A DNA stretch of 15,085 nt from JBAXLO01 sp037134755 (lineage in GTDB: Bacteria > Bacteroidota > Bacteroidia > Bacteroidales > JACABE01): NCBI GenBank assembly GCA_037134755.1, contig JBAXLO010000110.1, positions 1 through 15,085 on the forward strand, written 5' to 3'. Within the stretch, counting starts at the first letter, position 1, and every line of letters starts with the position of its first letter. The position numbers and the translations under genes were made by a program. Below the pieces are notes generated by a model. It saw only the letters and a program-made list of their open reading frames with translations. It was not told the DNA's origin and ran no database searches. Below are positions 5,827 to 15,044 of the stretch, piece by piece.

Positions 5827-8076
5827 ATGAATAAAAGAATTATATTAACATTACTTATCGGGATTCTCTTTTCCTTCAGTTATGCTCAAAAACTTATTCC
5901 TTTTAAACTTACCGAAACCGGACAAACAACAAGTTATACTTCCACTCAAGGTGAGGATGCAGATTTTTTAATAAACCCTATGTCGTTTACCAATAATGGA
6001 GATGGCACAGTTACTGATAATAATACCAGATTAGTATGGCAAAAGCTCGACGGTGGCGAAATGACTTATGAGAAAGCTGTTGCTTATTGCGACAGTTTAA
6101 CTTTGGCAGGATATGCTGACTGGCGATTACCAACCGGGATAGAGTTATTTAGTATTAATAATCATGGAAAACTTAATCCAGCTATTGATACCGCCTATTT
6201 TACCCAAACACTTGCTGACTATTGGTGGACAAGTGAGAAACGTTGTGATGACACTACTAAGATTTGGGTAGTAAATTCAGGAGGTGGTATTGGGGCGCAT
6301 CCCAAAACGGAAACTATTAGTGCAGGTGGTACAAAGCGGTTTCATGTAAGAGCAGTAAGAGATGCGATAACAACTGCATTTAGTGTCCCTCATTTTACTG
6401 ATAATGGCAATGGCACTATTACTGATAATAATACCGGTTTAGTTTGGCAGAAGATACAAAATCCTGATACTATAACTTGGGAGCAGGCACTTACTTATGC
6501 TTCAAGTCTTACTTTAGCAGGAAAATCTGACTGGAGGTTGCCTAATATCAAGGAGCTACAATCGTTAAATATTGTTAGCATACATAATCCTTCCTTTGAC
6601 AAAAATTATTTTACCAATGTAGGTTCTGGTAACTACTGGTCGTCAACGTCAATGCATAACACACCAACACTTGCATGGGATATAAATGTTGATTATGGTA
6701 TAGTATCTTACAACAATAAGACTCTAAAAGAAAATGTTCTGCTTGTAAGAGGAGGAATAGATAATAAAGATGTAAATTTTACAGAGGCATTAATTCCTGC
6801 CGGGATTTACGACATGGGAGATCATTTTGGCTTTGTTGATCCCGGGCATCCAAGTGATGAAACACCAATACATACTGTAAAAGTAGATTCTTTTTATATG
6901 TCGAAGACAGAGACAACAAATCAGATGTTTCTTACTTATTTAAATGCTTCCTTACTTAACGGAGAGCTCACTGTTACAAATAATACTGTTTACCGAACAG
7001 GGGATACTAATATAATCTGTTACACCAACCAATTTGCTTCCTTTTATAGTATAAGTTATACAGGAAATTCTTTTACAATGGCTGATTATAGAGCCTATCA
7101 TCCAATGGTTGGAGTTATGTGGAGTGGCTGTGCAACTTTCTGCAACTGGTTAAGTCTTCATAACGGGCTACAGCCATGTTATAATCTTACCACATGGAAT
7201 TGTGATTCAACTAAAAATGGTTATCGCTTGCCTACTGAAGCTGAATGGGAATGGGCAGGAAGAGGTGGCCATATAAATCCATATTATAATTATGCTTGTG
7301 GAGATAGTATTGATCAAAACAGAGCTAATCTCCCAACCTCTGGTGATCCTTACGAATCGGGTACCTATCCTCAAACTACTCCTGTTGGTTTTTATGATGG
7401 AACAATAAAACAAAAAGCAGATTTTAACTGGCCTGCTACAAATGCAACATACCAGACTTTAGATGGGGCAAATGGATTTGGACTTTATGATATGCAAGGT
7501 AATGCATGGGAAATGCTTAACGACTGGTATGGTCAGAACTATTATAGTGTAAGCCCTTATAATAATCCAAAAGGCCCTGCCACAGGATTTATTATGCCTG
7601 ATGGTAAACCTTATAGAGGTATGCGCGGAGGAAACTGGTATAATGGATTAATGATAAATGGTAAGAGTGATGGACATTCCAGAATCTCTAATAGAAACCC
7701 AACCTATTACAGAGGTCCGCAAGACCCTAATCATCCATGGTATCATGTAGGTTTTAGAGTAATGAGATCCTTTGATGCTTCAACTGTAGGTATAAATGAA
7801 AGCGGACAGCTCGAAAAAGGAACTGAACTTAATAGTTTCCCTAACCCTTTTAATAACACAACAACCATTAAGTTTAGGTTAGATAATGCTGATAATGTAA
7901 CTTTAAAGGTTTACAATGCCTTTGGACAAGTTATCACAACAGTGGTTAACGAAAAGCTTGAAAAAGGAATGCATTCTTATCAATGGAATGGAGATGCTTT
8001 TGCAAGTGGAATTTATTATATAAAGCTACAAACAGCTAATAAGGAATTTACAAATAAAATGATATTAATTAAATAA
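5827..8076 (+). CDS. Secreted double-DUF1566 + FGE-sulfatase-fold protein with T9SS domain
   Basis: A 749-residue exported protein. The signal peptide is residues 1-20 (IILTLLIGILFSFSYA-Q). Two DUF1566 (Lcl C-terminal-like) domains follow, about 54-178 and 188-309, each opening with F-T-x-N-G-x-G-T-x-T-D-N-N-T and containing W-R-L-P. An FGE-sulfatase (SUMF1-type) domain spans about 321-647, with the family landmarks IPAGIYDMGD, YRLPTEAEWEWAGRGG, FGLYDMQGNAWEM, RGMRGGNWYNG and GFRVMRS. The sorting domain runs from FPNPFNNTT (671) to KMILIK. The region between RGGNW and GFRV contains no cysteine, so the catalytic Cys pair of formylglycine-generating enzymes is absent; a binding or structural role is more likely. 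DUF1566 and FGE are both related to the C-type-lectin fold. The next gene starts 9 bases after the stop. Confidence 0.88.
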   Translation: MNKRIILTLLIGILFSFSYAQKLIPFKLTETGQTTSYTSTQGEDADFLINPMSFTNNGDGTVTDNNTRLVWQKLDGGEMTYEKAVAYCDSLTLAGYADWRLPTGIELFSINNHGKLNPAIDTAYFTQTLADYWWTSEKRCDDTTKIWVVNSGGGIGAHPKTETISAGGTKRFHVRAVRDAITTAFSVPHFTDNGNGTITDNNTGLVWQKIQNPDTITWEQALTYASSLTLAGKSDWRLPNIKELQSLNIVSIHNPSFDKNYFTNVGSGNYWSSTSMHNTPTLAWDINVDYGIVSYNNKTLKENVLLVRGGIDNKDVNFTEALIPAGIYDMGDHFGFVDPGHPSDETPIHTVKVDSFYMSKTETTNQMFLTYLNASLLNGELTVTNNTVYRTGDTNIICYTNQFASFYSISYTGNSFTMADYRAYHPMVGVMWSGCATFCNWLSLHNGLQPCYNLTTWNCDSTKNGYRLPTEAEWEWAGRGGHINPYYNYACGDSIDQNRANLPTSGDPYESGTYPQTTPVGFYDGTIKQKADFNWPATNATYQTLDGANGFGLYDMQGNAWEMLNDWYGQNYYSVSPYNNPKGPATGFIMPDGKPYRGMRGGNWYNGLMINGKSDGHSRISNRNPTYYRGPQDPNHPWYHVGFRVMRSFDASTVGINESGQLEKGTELNSFPNPFNNTTTIKFRLDNADNVTLKVYNAFGQVITTVVNEKLEKGMHSYQWNGDAFASGIYYIKLQTANKEFTNKMILIK

Positions 8077-8085
8077 TATATTTCT

Positions 8086-9879
8086 ATGAAAAGAATACTT
8101 TTAATTTTAGGATTATTCTTGTGCACCTATACAATGTTTGCTCAGGAATCTTTTATGGTAAAAACAGAAACCCATTACTGGGATAATTCACGAACATATA
8201 ATGGTTACACTCTTTTTGGTACAAGAGGAACTTCTTATCTAATAGATTTCGAAGGACACGTAATTAATACATGGCCATTAGGAACAAGTCCACGTTTTAC
8301 TGAAGCAGGTACTTTATTAGATGCTGTTGGTGGAAATCCAAGCAATCAAAACTCATGGGAAGAGCTTGATTGGAATGGGAATATAGTTTGGCAATATACA
8401 GAGAGCAGAACTAATTATCATGGACACCATGATTTCGCAAAGATATATAATCCTAAGCTCGGAGATTCTACATTTATATATATTGCTAATAAAGATTTAA
8501 CCTCTGCACAATGTTTAGCTGCCGGATGTGACACTACACAAACATACACCAATCCTCAGATGGACGCAATAGTTGAAGTAAACAGGGCAGGAAAAGTAAT
8601 TTGGGAATGGTGGTTCTTTAATCATGTTGTACAGGATAAATATCCTTCAAAACCTAACTTTGGTGTTGTAGCCAGTTCTCCCGGAAAAATAAATTTAAAC
8701 ATTGCAGGTAATACAGTAAAAAGCGATTGGTTACATTGCAATTCCCTTGATTACAATCAGGATAAAGATCTTATTGTTATCAATTCGGTACATGGTGAGT
8801 TTTATATTATTGACCATGGTAATACATTTGTTGCTAACGATTCTGCTGCAAGTATAACTCTTGCTGCTTCTACAGCAGGTGATTTTCTTTATCGTTTTGG
8901 TGATCCTGCCAAATATAATCAGGGAAGTCCACCATCAGTAGCTACCAATTGGGAAAAAGCTACAGCCGGTAATAAACAGATTGGAGGTGCACATGATATA
9001 CAATGGATAAAAGCAGGATTGCCGGGTGCAGGAAATTTATTAGTGTTTAACAATGCTGAAAATCTATTTGAACTAACACCACAATCTTATATTGTAGAAA
9101 TAAATCCATATCTGACTTCTACAGGTTCTACTTCTACAACTTTTGTTAATCCTCCTACAGCTGGATATAATGTTGTTTCTTCTCCTGATGGTAATCTTAT
9201 GAAAGAAAAGAAGAATGTATCCAAACAAATTGTATGGATGTATTCGAGCAAGAATAATACTTCATTTTATAATACTATTGGAGGAAGTGCACAACGTTTA
9301 CCAAATGGTAATACACTTATTTGTTCTATGAACGATGGTCATTTCTTTGAAGTTGCACCAAGTGATACTTCTGTTGTTTGGGAGTATTATAATCCTATGA
9401 CAAGAGATGGTATAAAAAAAGTAAAGGTTGATAATTATCCTACTTATAATGGCGTATTCAGAGCTTACAGATATACTGCAACAGACCCTGCACTTAATGG
9501 GCAAGACTTGACACCGGGTAACACCATGACCGGTTCTACACCAAATTATCTTACTCCAACTGATTTGACTTTTGTTAAGGAATATGATCAGCCTAAAAAA
9601 TCAGGCGATGTTCTTAATCAAAATCATCCTAATCCATTTTCAAGTAGTACAACAATAGAATTTAGTATTACTGAACCTAAACTTGTAAATCTAGAGGTAT
9701 TTGATTTTAATGGAAGTCATGTTAAAACTCTTGTTAATAGAAACTATTCTCAAGGTAGCTATTCTGTAACATGGAATGGCACTAATGATAGTGGAAGTAA
9801 GGTAGCAAGTGGTAAATATATTTATATCCTTAAAGGGAATAACGAACAATTGAGTAAAAAAATGATCTTAATAAAATAA
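8086..9879 (+). CDS. Secreted arylsulfotransferase-family protein (copy 1) with T9SS domain
   Basis: A 597-residue exported beta-propeller-like protein of the PAPS-independent arylsulfate sulfotransferase (ASST/AssT) family, which moves sulfate between phenolic compounds. The signal peptide is residues 1-19 (LLILGLFLCTYTMFA-Q). Family motifs visible are GHHDF (113-117), HCNSLDYN (217-224; H217 and N219 correspond to the H-x-N pair of AssT) and GGAHDIQW (300-307; H303 corresponds to the sulfurylated His). SAQRLPNGNTLI (401-412) is a propeller-blade motif. The arginine found 18 residues after the H-x-N histidine in the next gene's product is not here; the aligned segment reads NSVHGEF. The T9SS domain begins at QNHPNPF (512-518), with a FlgD-like WNGTNDSG segment, and ends KMILIK. 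It lies 9 bases after one gene and 12 before its paralogue, so co-transcription is likely. Confidence 0.87.
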   Translation: MKRILLILGLFLCTYTMFAQESFMVKTETHYWDNSRTYNGYTLFGTRGTSYLIDFEGHVINTWPLGTSPRFTEAGTLLDAVGGNPSNQNSWEELDWNGNIVWQYTESRTNYHGHHDFAKIYNPKLGDSTFIYIANKDLTSAQCLAAGCDTTQTYTNPQMDAIVEVNRAGKVIWEWWFFNHVVQDKYPSKPNFGVVASSPGKINLNIAGNTVKSDWLHCNSLDYNQDKDLIVINSVHGEFYIIDHGNTFVANDSAASITLAASTAGDFLYRFGDPAKYNQGSPPSVATNWEKATAGNKQIGGAHDIQWIKAGLPGAGNLLVFNNAENLFELTPQSYIVEINPYLTSTGSTSTTFVNPPTAGYNVVSSPDGNLMKEKKNVSKQIVWMYSSKNNTSFYNTIGGSAQRLPNGNTLICSMNDGHFFEVAPSDTSVVWEYYNPMTRDGIKKVKVDNYPTYNGVFRAYRYTATDPALNGQDLTPGNTMTGSTPNYLTPTDLTFVKEYDQPKKSGDVLNQNHPNPFSSSTTIEFSITEPKLVNLEVFDFNGSHVKTLVNRNYSQGSYSVTWNGTNDSGSKVASGKYIYILKGNNEQLSKKMILIK

Positions 9880-9891
9880 AACGTAAACAAA

Positions 9892-11562
9892 ATGAATAAA
9901 AGAATAACAATTGCAACAATTAGTCTATTGATAATATTATTATCAGCTAAGACCGGCCATAGCCAAACGCAAACAATAGGTTTGTTATTAAATGATACTG
10001 CCAATACTTTTAAAGGTTATACTGTATTTGCTCCCAAGCATAATTCAATGACTTATCTGATAGATAACGAAGGTCGTAAATTACATGAATGGACTGCCAG
10101 TACTTATGCTCCAGGTCAGTCGGTATATTTAGAAACCAATGGTCATTTATTACGTACTTGCGAAGTGCAAGGACAACTAGGAACAGGTGGTGGCGAAGGG
10201 GGAAGGATAGAAGAATACACATGGAATGACAGTCTTGTGTGGTTTCTTAATTATTCAACAAGTACTTACACACAACATCACGACATAAAACGATTACCTA
10301 ATGGCAATATAATTATGTTAGTAGTCTTTAAAAAGACCCTGCCTGAAGTTATAGCTGCAGGTTTTGACACAAGCCAAATTCAAGAACCCGATTTTCAACA
10401 AAAACAAATGTTGGTGCCTGATGCAGTTGTAGAAATACATCCAACTTATCCTTCAGGAGGAACAGTAGTATGGCAATGGAATGTATGGGATCATTTAATT
10501 CAGAGCCATGACGCTACTAAAAATAATTATGGTACTCCAAGCGCACACCCTGAATTGATAGATGCAGCCGGTGATCATAAGAAGCTACCTTTGTTCTGGA
10601 ATCACATGAATTGTATTGATTACAATCCTACTTTTGATGAAATAGCATTGAGTATAAGAGGTAACAGCGAAGTATGGATTATTGACCACAGTACTACTAC
10701 TGCTCAGGCAGCTGGGCATACAGGTGGCAACAGAGGTAAAGGTGGGGACTTGCTATATCGATGGGGAAATCCTATTTGCTATGGAGCAGGAACTGCTGCT
10801 AATGATAAATACTTCCAGCAACATGATGCAGAATGGATCAAACCGGGGTGTCCGGGTGCAGGTGACATTATGTGTTTTAACAATGGAATAGGTCGTAATT
10901 ATTCAACTATTGATGAGATAACTCCACCTGTAGATACTGCCGGTAATTATACTCTTGTTAGTGGTTCAGCTTATGGCCCTACTGCTTTAACATGGACTTA
11001 TCAGGCTACTCCTCCAACTTCGCTTTATGCTGAAGATATTTCAGGAGCTCAGAGATTGCCTAATGGGAATACTTTAATCAACAATGGGCCTCAAGGTGGT
11101 TTAACTGAAGTTACTTATTCAGGTACAGTTGTATGGAAATATATTTGTCCTGTTTCTGATCTGGGACCTTTAATGCAAGGAGATACTTCATCTAATGACC
11201 CAACTCATCCCGGTGAGAAAATGAATGCAGTATTCAGAGTATATAGATATCCTGTTAACTATCCTGCATTTATCGGTCAGGACTTAACTCCTCAAGGATT
11301 TATTGAACTATATCCAAATTCAGTTGGAGATATAAATAAACAACCTTCTTTACAGATTTATCCTAATCCTTTTACTAATAATATTAGTGTTAGAAACACA
11401 TCAGGTAAAGAATATTATCAATTACTAAATTCGATGGGGCAAACTGTTTGGGCAGGGATGAATATTAATAAAGAAGATTTCTATTCGTTAGCATTCGGTC
11501 TCTATGTGCTTAAGGTTAATACACAGAATGCAGTTCAAACATTTAAACTTATTAAACAATAA
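9892..11562 (+). CDS. Secreted arylsulfotransferase-family protein (copy 2) with T9SS domain
   Basis: A 556-residue paralogue of the preceding protein. The signal peptide covers about residues 1-24 (ISLLIILLSAKTGHS-Q). The AssT active-site pattern is complete: QHHDIKRLPNGN (128-139), HMNCIDYN with H238 and N240, R256 in SIRGNSE exactly 18 residues later, and QQHDAEW with H311. This matches the H-x-N...R...H set described for E. coli AssT. GAQRLPNGNTLINN (385-398) parallels the copy-1 blade motif. The sorting domain starts at LQIYPNPF (487-494) and ends FKLIKQ, a different class from that of copy 1. Substrates are unknown; phenolic sulfates are the family norm. It is the last gene before a strong terminator. 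Confidence 0.88.
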   Translation: MNKRITIATISLLIILLSAKTGHSQTQTIGLLLNDTANTFKGYTVFAPKHNSMTYLIDNEGRKLHEWTASTYAPGQSVYLETNGHLLRTCEVQGQLGTGGGEGGRIEEYTWNDSLVWFLNYSTSTYTQHHDIKRLPNGNIIMLVVFKKTLPEVIAAGFDTSQIQEPDFQQKQMLVPDAVVEIHPTYPSGGTVVWQWNVWDHLIQSHDATKNNYGTPSAHPELIDAAGDHKKLPLFWNHMNCIDYNPTFDEIALSIRGNSEVWIIDHSTTTAQAAGHTGGNRGKGGDLLYRWGNPICYGAGTAANDKYFQQHDAEWIKPGCPGAGDIMCFNNGIGRNYSTIDEITPPVDTAGNYTLVSGSAYGPTALTWTYQATPPTSLYAEDISGAQRLPNGNTLINNGPQGGLTEVTYSGTVVWKYICPVSDLGPLMQGDTSSNDPTHPGEKMNAVFRVYRYPVNYPAFIGQDLTPQGFIELYPNSVGDINKQPSLQIYPNPFTNNISVRNTSGKEYYQLLNSMGQTVWAGMNINKEDFYSLAFGLYVLKVNTQNAVQTFKLIKQ

Positions 11563-11601
11563 ATATAATAAACATAATTTTTTTCATACGTACTGTAATT
11601 T

Positions 11602-11660
11602 AAAAAGTGTTTAATCAATTATTATTGATATTTATCATTCTTAATTGATTAAACCTTTTT
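11602..11660. terminator. Long hairpin terminator after the arylsulfotransferase genes
   Basis: GTTTAATCAATTA (11609-11621) and TAATTGATTAAAC (11642-11654) form a perfect 13-bp stem. CTTTTT follows. The upstream AAAAAG (11602-11607) can extend the stem across one bulged base, so the structure could terminate in both directions. It separates the sulfotransferase operon from the phosphoesterase pair. Confidence 0.8.
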
Positions 11661-11694
11661 ATTAAATTAAAATCAAATACACTAAATTTTTATT

Positions 11695-13353
11695 ATGAGA
11701 TCAATCTATCTTACATTTGCTTTATTAATAACAGGAAGTATCTTAGGTTATAGTCAAAACTATACAGAGATATTAGGAAGACCGACTCACAACTCTATCA
11801 CCATGAGTATTCTATTTGATACAACTGCACAGGTTTATTGGGAATACGGGACTACATCGGGCAACTACACAACAACTACCGCTACTTATAATGCTGTAGT
11901 TGACAGTTCGCTTATGGTTGACTTTACCGGTTTACTTACAAACACTAAATACTTTTACAGAACAAGATATCGGGTTAGCGGATCCACTTCTGCTTATTTG
12001 GCAGGGACTGAGCGTTCTTTTCATACACCTCGTCCGTTTGGAAATGCTTTTTCTTTTGCAATAGAAGCAGACCCTCATCTTGATACTAATTCAAATCCAT
12101 CTTCTTATTTATTAACTCTTCAAAACATTCTTTCAGCTAATCCTGACTTTCTTATTGATCTGGGAGATAATTTTATGTCGGAAAAGCTTCCTGTAACAAG
12201 TCAAACTAATATTACTGCCCGTCATTTGCTTTTAAGATCTTATTATGGTACTACTTGTCATTCTGTTCCTCTTTATCTTGTTCTTGGGAATCACGAGGGG
12301 GAGTTGGGCTGGCTTTTAAATGGTACTGCAACAGCTTTGCCTGTATTGACATCTAATACAAGGAAGTTGTTTTATCCTAATCCACTGCCTAATTCATTTT
12401 ATACAGGTGATACAATTGCTGAGCCTTTTGTTGGTCTTCGCCAGAATTATTACTCTTGGGAATGGGGTAATTGTTTGTTTATTGTTCTGGATCCTTACTG
12501 GTACACTTTAACGAAACCTGATTGGGGATGGTCATTAGGAGCAGCTCAGTATAACTGGTTTAAAAAGACTATTACTACAAGTCAGGCTAAGTTTAAGTTT
12601 GTTTTTTGTCATCAACTTGTAGGAGGTAGTGGAACTGATGGTCGTGGAGGTGCAGAGTATGTTGATTTCTTTGAAATGGGCGGCAAGAATGCTGATTCAA
12701 CATGGGGCTTTACTACTAATCGTCCTAATTGGATTGATCCGGTTCATACCATAATGAAGAATAACAATACTGACATTTTCTTTCATGGTCACGATCATTT
12801 CTTTGGCAAACAGGATAAAGATGGTATCGTTTATCAGGAAGTTCCTCAGCCTTCAAATAGAAATATAACTAATACTTCAGCAGCACAATATGGCTATGTA
12901 AATGGTGTGATTTTGCCCGGTAGAGGTTATCTTCTGGTTTCAATTACTGATTCAACTGCTAAGATAGATTATATTAAAACGCTTCTTCCTACCGAAATTA
13001 CAAGTGGTCATAATAATGGTGAGATTGGTTATACTTATACTATTACAAAGTCTGCAACAGGTATTAATGAAAATAAGATATCTGACCCAAATCAATTAAA
13101 TCAGAATTATCCTAATCCTTTTAATAGCATTACTTCTATTGGTTATAGACTACAATCAGATAATAAGGTTCAGTTAAAGGTATATGATGTTTTAGGTAGA
13201 GAAGTAGTTACACTCGTTGACCAATATCAGCAGGCAGGCAATCACGAAGTATCCTTAGATGCTGATAAGATTTCACTTAAAAGCGGTTTATATTATTATA
13301 GAATTACTATAGGTAGTAATTCGCAGTCGAAGAAAATGATTTATATAAAATAA
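11695..13353 (+). CDS. Secreted calcineurin-like metallophosphoesterase (copy 1) with T9SS domain
   Basis: A 552-residue exported phosphoesterase. The signal peptide is residues 1-20 (YLTFALLITGSILGYS-Q). A fibronectin-like domain as found at the N-terminus of purple acid phosphatases covers about 25-112 (YWEYGTTSGNY, TKYFYRTRYRV). The catalytic domain covers about 118-430. All dinuclear-metal motifs are present: DPH (126-128), GD (157-158), GNHE (198-201), H306 in FVFCH and GHDH (365-368). It should hydrolyse phosphate mono- or diesters outside the cell; the substrate is unknown. The sorting domain begins QNYPNPF (470-476) and ends KKMIYIK. The start ATG lies 132 bases after the previous stop, beyond a terminator, so this pair needs its own promoter or readthrough; I could not identify a promoter. 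Confidence 0.9.
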   Translation: MRSIYLTFALLITGSILGYSQNYTEILGRPTHNSITMSILFDTTAQVYWEYGTTSGNYTTTTATYNAVVDSSLMVDFTGLLTNTKYFYRTRYRVSGSTSAYLAGTERSFHTPRPFGNAFSFAIEADPHLDTNSNPSSYLLTLQNILSANPDFLIDLGDNFMSEKLPVTSQTNITARHLLLRSYYGTTCHSVPLYLVLGNHEGELGWLLNGTATALPVLTSNTRKLFYPNPLPNSFYTGDTIAEPFVGLRQNYYSWEWGNCLFIVLDPYWYTLTKPDWGWSLGAAQYNWFKKTITTSQAKFKFVFCHQLVGGSGTDGRGGAEYVDFFEMGGKNADSTWGFTTNRPNWIDPVHTIMKNNNTDIFFHGHDHFFGKQDKDGIVYQEVPQPSNRNITNTSAAQYGYVNGVILPGRGYLLVSITDSTAKIDYIKTLLPTEITSGHNNGEIGYTYTITKSATGINENKISDPNQLNQNYPNPFNSITSIGYRLQSDNKVQLKVYDVLGREVVTLVDQYQQAGNHEVSLDADKISLKSGLYYYRITIGSNSQSKKMIYIK

Positions 13354-13386
13354 GTTTATTAACACATAAATTAAATATTAATATCT

Positions 13387-15033
13387 ATGAGAAAACTGTT
13401 ATTATTCGTTGTATTGCTTATAGCAGGTAGCAATTTAAGTTATGGACAAACCTATTCTGAGGTGCTTGGAAGGCCTACTGACTCTGCAATTACCGTAAGC
13501 ATTCTATTTGATCAGGCTGTAAGTTTATATGTGGAGTATGGTATCGTTTCGGGCGTTTATCCTTCAGTTACTCCTACAATAACTAATGTTGCTAATACTC
13601 CTGATGAGATTGACATTACCAACTTATCACCAAATACAAAGTATTATTATCGCACACGATACAAAGCTACCGGCTCAGGTACCTATTCTGCAAGTGTTGA
13701 ACATAGTTTTCATACACAACGCGCAGCAGGAAGTTCATTTACTTTTACAGTAGAGGCTGATGAGCATTTGTACGACAAGAAAGGAGTGCGTAATATGTAC
13801 AAAATTTCTTTAGCTAATGAGGCTAAAGATAATCCCGATTTTATGATAGATATGGGTGATATCTTTGGTGATGACCACACACCAACTACCACTACTTCGG
13901 CCGACATGAATGCCTTGCATTTAGATTACCGTCAGTATCTTGGAGCTATATGTCCATCTGTGCCTTTGTATCTTTGCATTGGCAATCACGAGGGCGAAAA
14001 AGATTATTATCTTCATCAGACACCTCCAAACAATATAGCAGTTTATGGTACTTTGTGGCGTAAGTTTTATTATCCAAATCCCGAACCTAACAACTTCTAT
14101 TCAGGCAATCCTGATGTAGAATCATATGGTATTGGTCATCCCGAAAACTATTACGCATGGACATGGGGTAATGCTTTGTTTGTAGTAATGGATGTTTATA
14201 GATATGACAGTGATACCGCTGTTAAGCCTGAAGGTTGGACTTGGACTCTTGGCTTTCCTCAATACACATGGCTTAAGAATACTTTGGAAAACAGTACTGC
14301 TAAATATAAGTTTGTGTTTGCACATCATACACGTGGCGAAGGCAGAGGTGGTGTAGCTACTGCTAAATATTTTGAATGGGGTGGTTACGAGCAGAATGGA
14401 ACTAACTATACCTTTGCTACTAATCGTCCGGGTTGGGCTAAACCTATTCATCAATTGTTTCATGATAATGGTGTGAATATCTTCTTTCAGGGACATGATC
14501 ATTTGTTTGCACACGAAGTATTGGATAGTGTTACGTATCAGGAAGTGCCTATGCCCAGTGATTCCACTTATCAGATAGGGATGCTTGCAAATGCTAGTGC
14601 TTATGTGTCGGATACTATTGGTGGTACCGGTCATTTACGTGTTACCGTTAACCAGGCTTGTGTTAAGGTAGATTTTGTAAGAGCATATTTACCTGCTGAT
14701 ACGCTGAGTGGAGTGCATCACAATGGCGAAGTTGCATTTTCGTACACTATTGGCGATTGCGCTTCTTTAGGTGTTAATAATCTTGTAGAGAAAACGATTT
14801 TAAAAGTGTATCCTAATCCCGCTAAGGATAGGATTAATATTGATTTCAATAAATTGAATGGTAAACAGAATCCTATTGTATATGTGTATGATATGCAAGG
14901 ACAGCTATTAATTCAACAACAAATTATACAGGGGCGAACAATGCTTGACATTAGCAAACTTGTTAAAGGGATGTATCTTGTAAAGGTTACTAATGATGAT
15001 AATACCTCTGTATCTAAGTTTGTAAAACAATAG
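13387..15033 (+). CDS. Secreted calcineurin-like metallophosphoesterase (copy 2) with T9SS domain
   Basis: A 548-residue paralogue of the preceding protein, 33 bases downstream and probably co-transcribed. The signal peptide is residues 1-20 (LLLFVVLLIAGSNLSYG-Q), followed by the same purple-acid-phosphatase-like fibronectin domain (about 25-112). The catalytic motifs are DEH (125-127), GD (157-158), GNHE (199-202), H313/H314 in FAHHTRG and GHDH (369-372), so the metal centre is intact. Shared family-specific stretches include LGRPT, GRGG, TNRP and YQEVP. The C-terminal sorting domain (LKVYPNPA, 472-479, ending SKFVKQ) is of a different class from that of copy 1. An aspartate-rich stretch after the GD motif (GDIFGDD) differs from copy 1 (GDNFMSE) and may alter substrate or metal use. 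Confidence 0.9.
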   Translation: MRKLLLFVVLLIAGSNLSYGQTYSEVLGRPTDSAITVSILFDQAVSLYVEYGIVSGVYPSVTPTITNVANTPDEIDITNLSPNTKYYYRTRYKATGSGTYSASVEHSFHTQRAAGSSFTFTVEADEHLYDKKGVRNMYKISLANEAKDNPDFMIDMGDIFGDDHTPTTTTSADMNALHLDYRQYLGAICPSVPLYLCIGNHEGEKDYYLHQTPPNNIAVYGTLWRKFYYPNPEPNNFYSGNPDVESYGIGHPENYYAWTWGNALFVVMDVYRYDSDTAVKPEGWTWTLGFPQYTWLKNTLENSTAKYKFVFAHHTRGEGRGGVATAKYFEWGGYEQNGTNYTFATNRPGWAKPIHQLFHDNGVNIFFQGHDHLFAHEVLDSVTYQEVPMPSDSTYQIGMLANASAYVSDTIGGTGHLRVTVNQACVKVDFVRAYLPADTLSGVHHNGEVAFSYTIGDCASLGVNNLVEKTILKVYPNPAKDRINIDFNKLNGKQNPIVYVYDMQGQLLIQQQIIQGRTMLDISKLVKGMYLVKVTNDDNTSVSKFVKQ

Positions 15034-15044
15034 GAAAACAATAG

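Noticed and set aside
5827..8076. Formylglycine-generating (sulfatase-activating) enzyme
   Set aside because: The catalytic cysteine pair expected between RGGNW and GFRV is absent, and no sulfatase gene is in the window.
14122..14634. Minus-strand ORF of 170 codons inside phosphoesterase copy 2
   Set aside because: It lies wholly within a strongly supported gene on the other strand and has no recognisable domain or leader.
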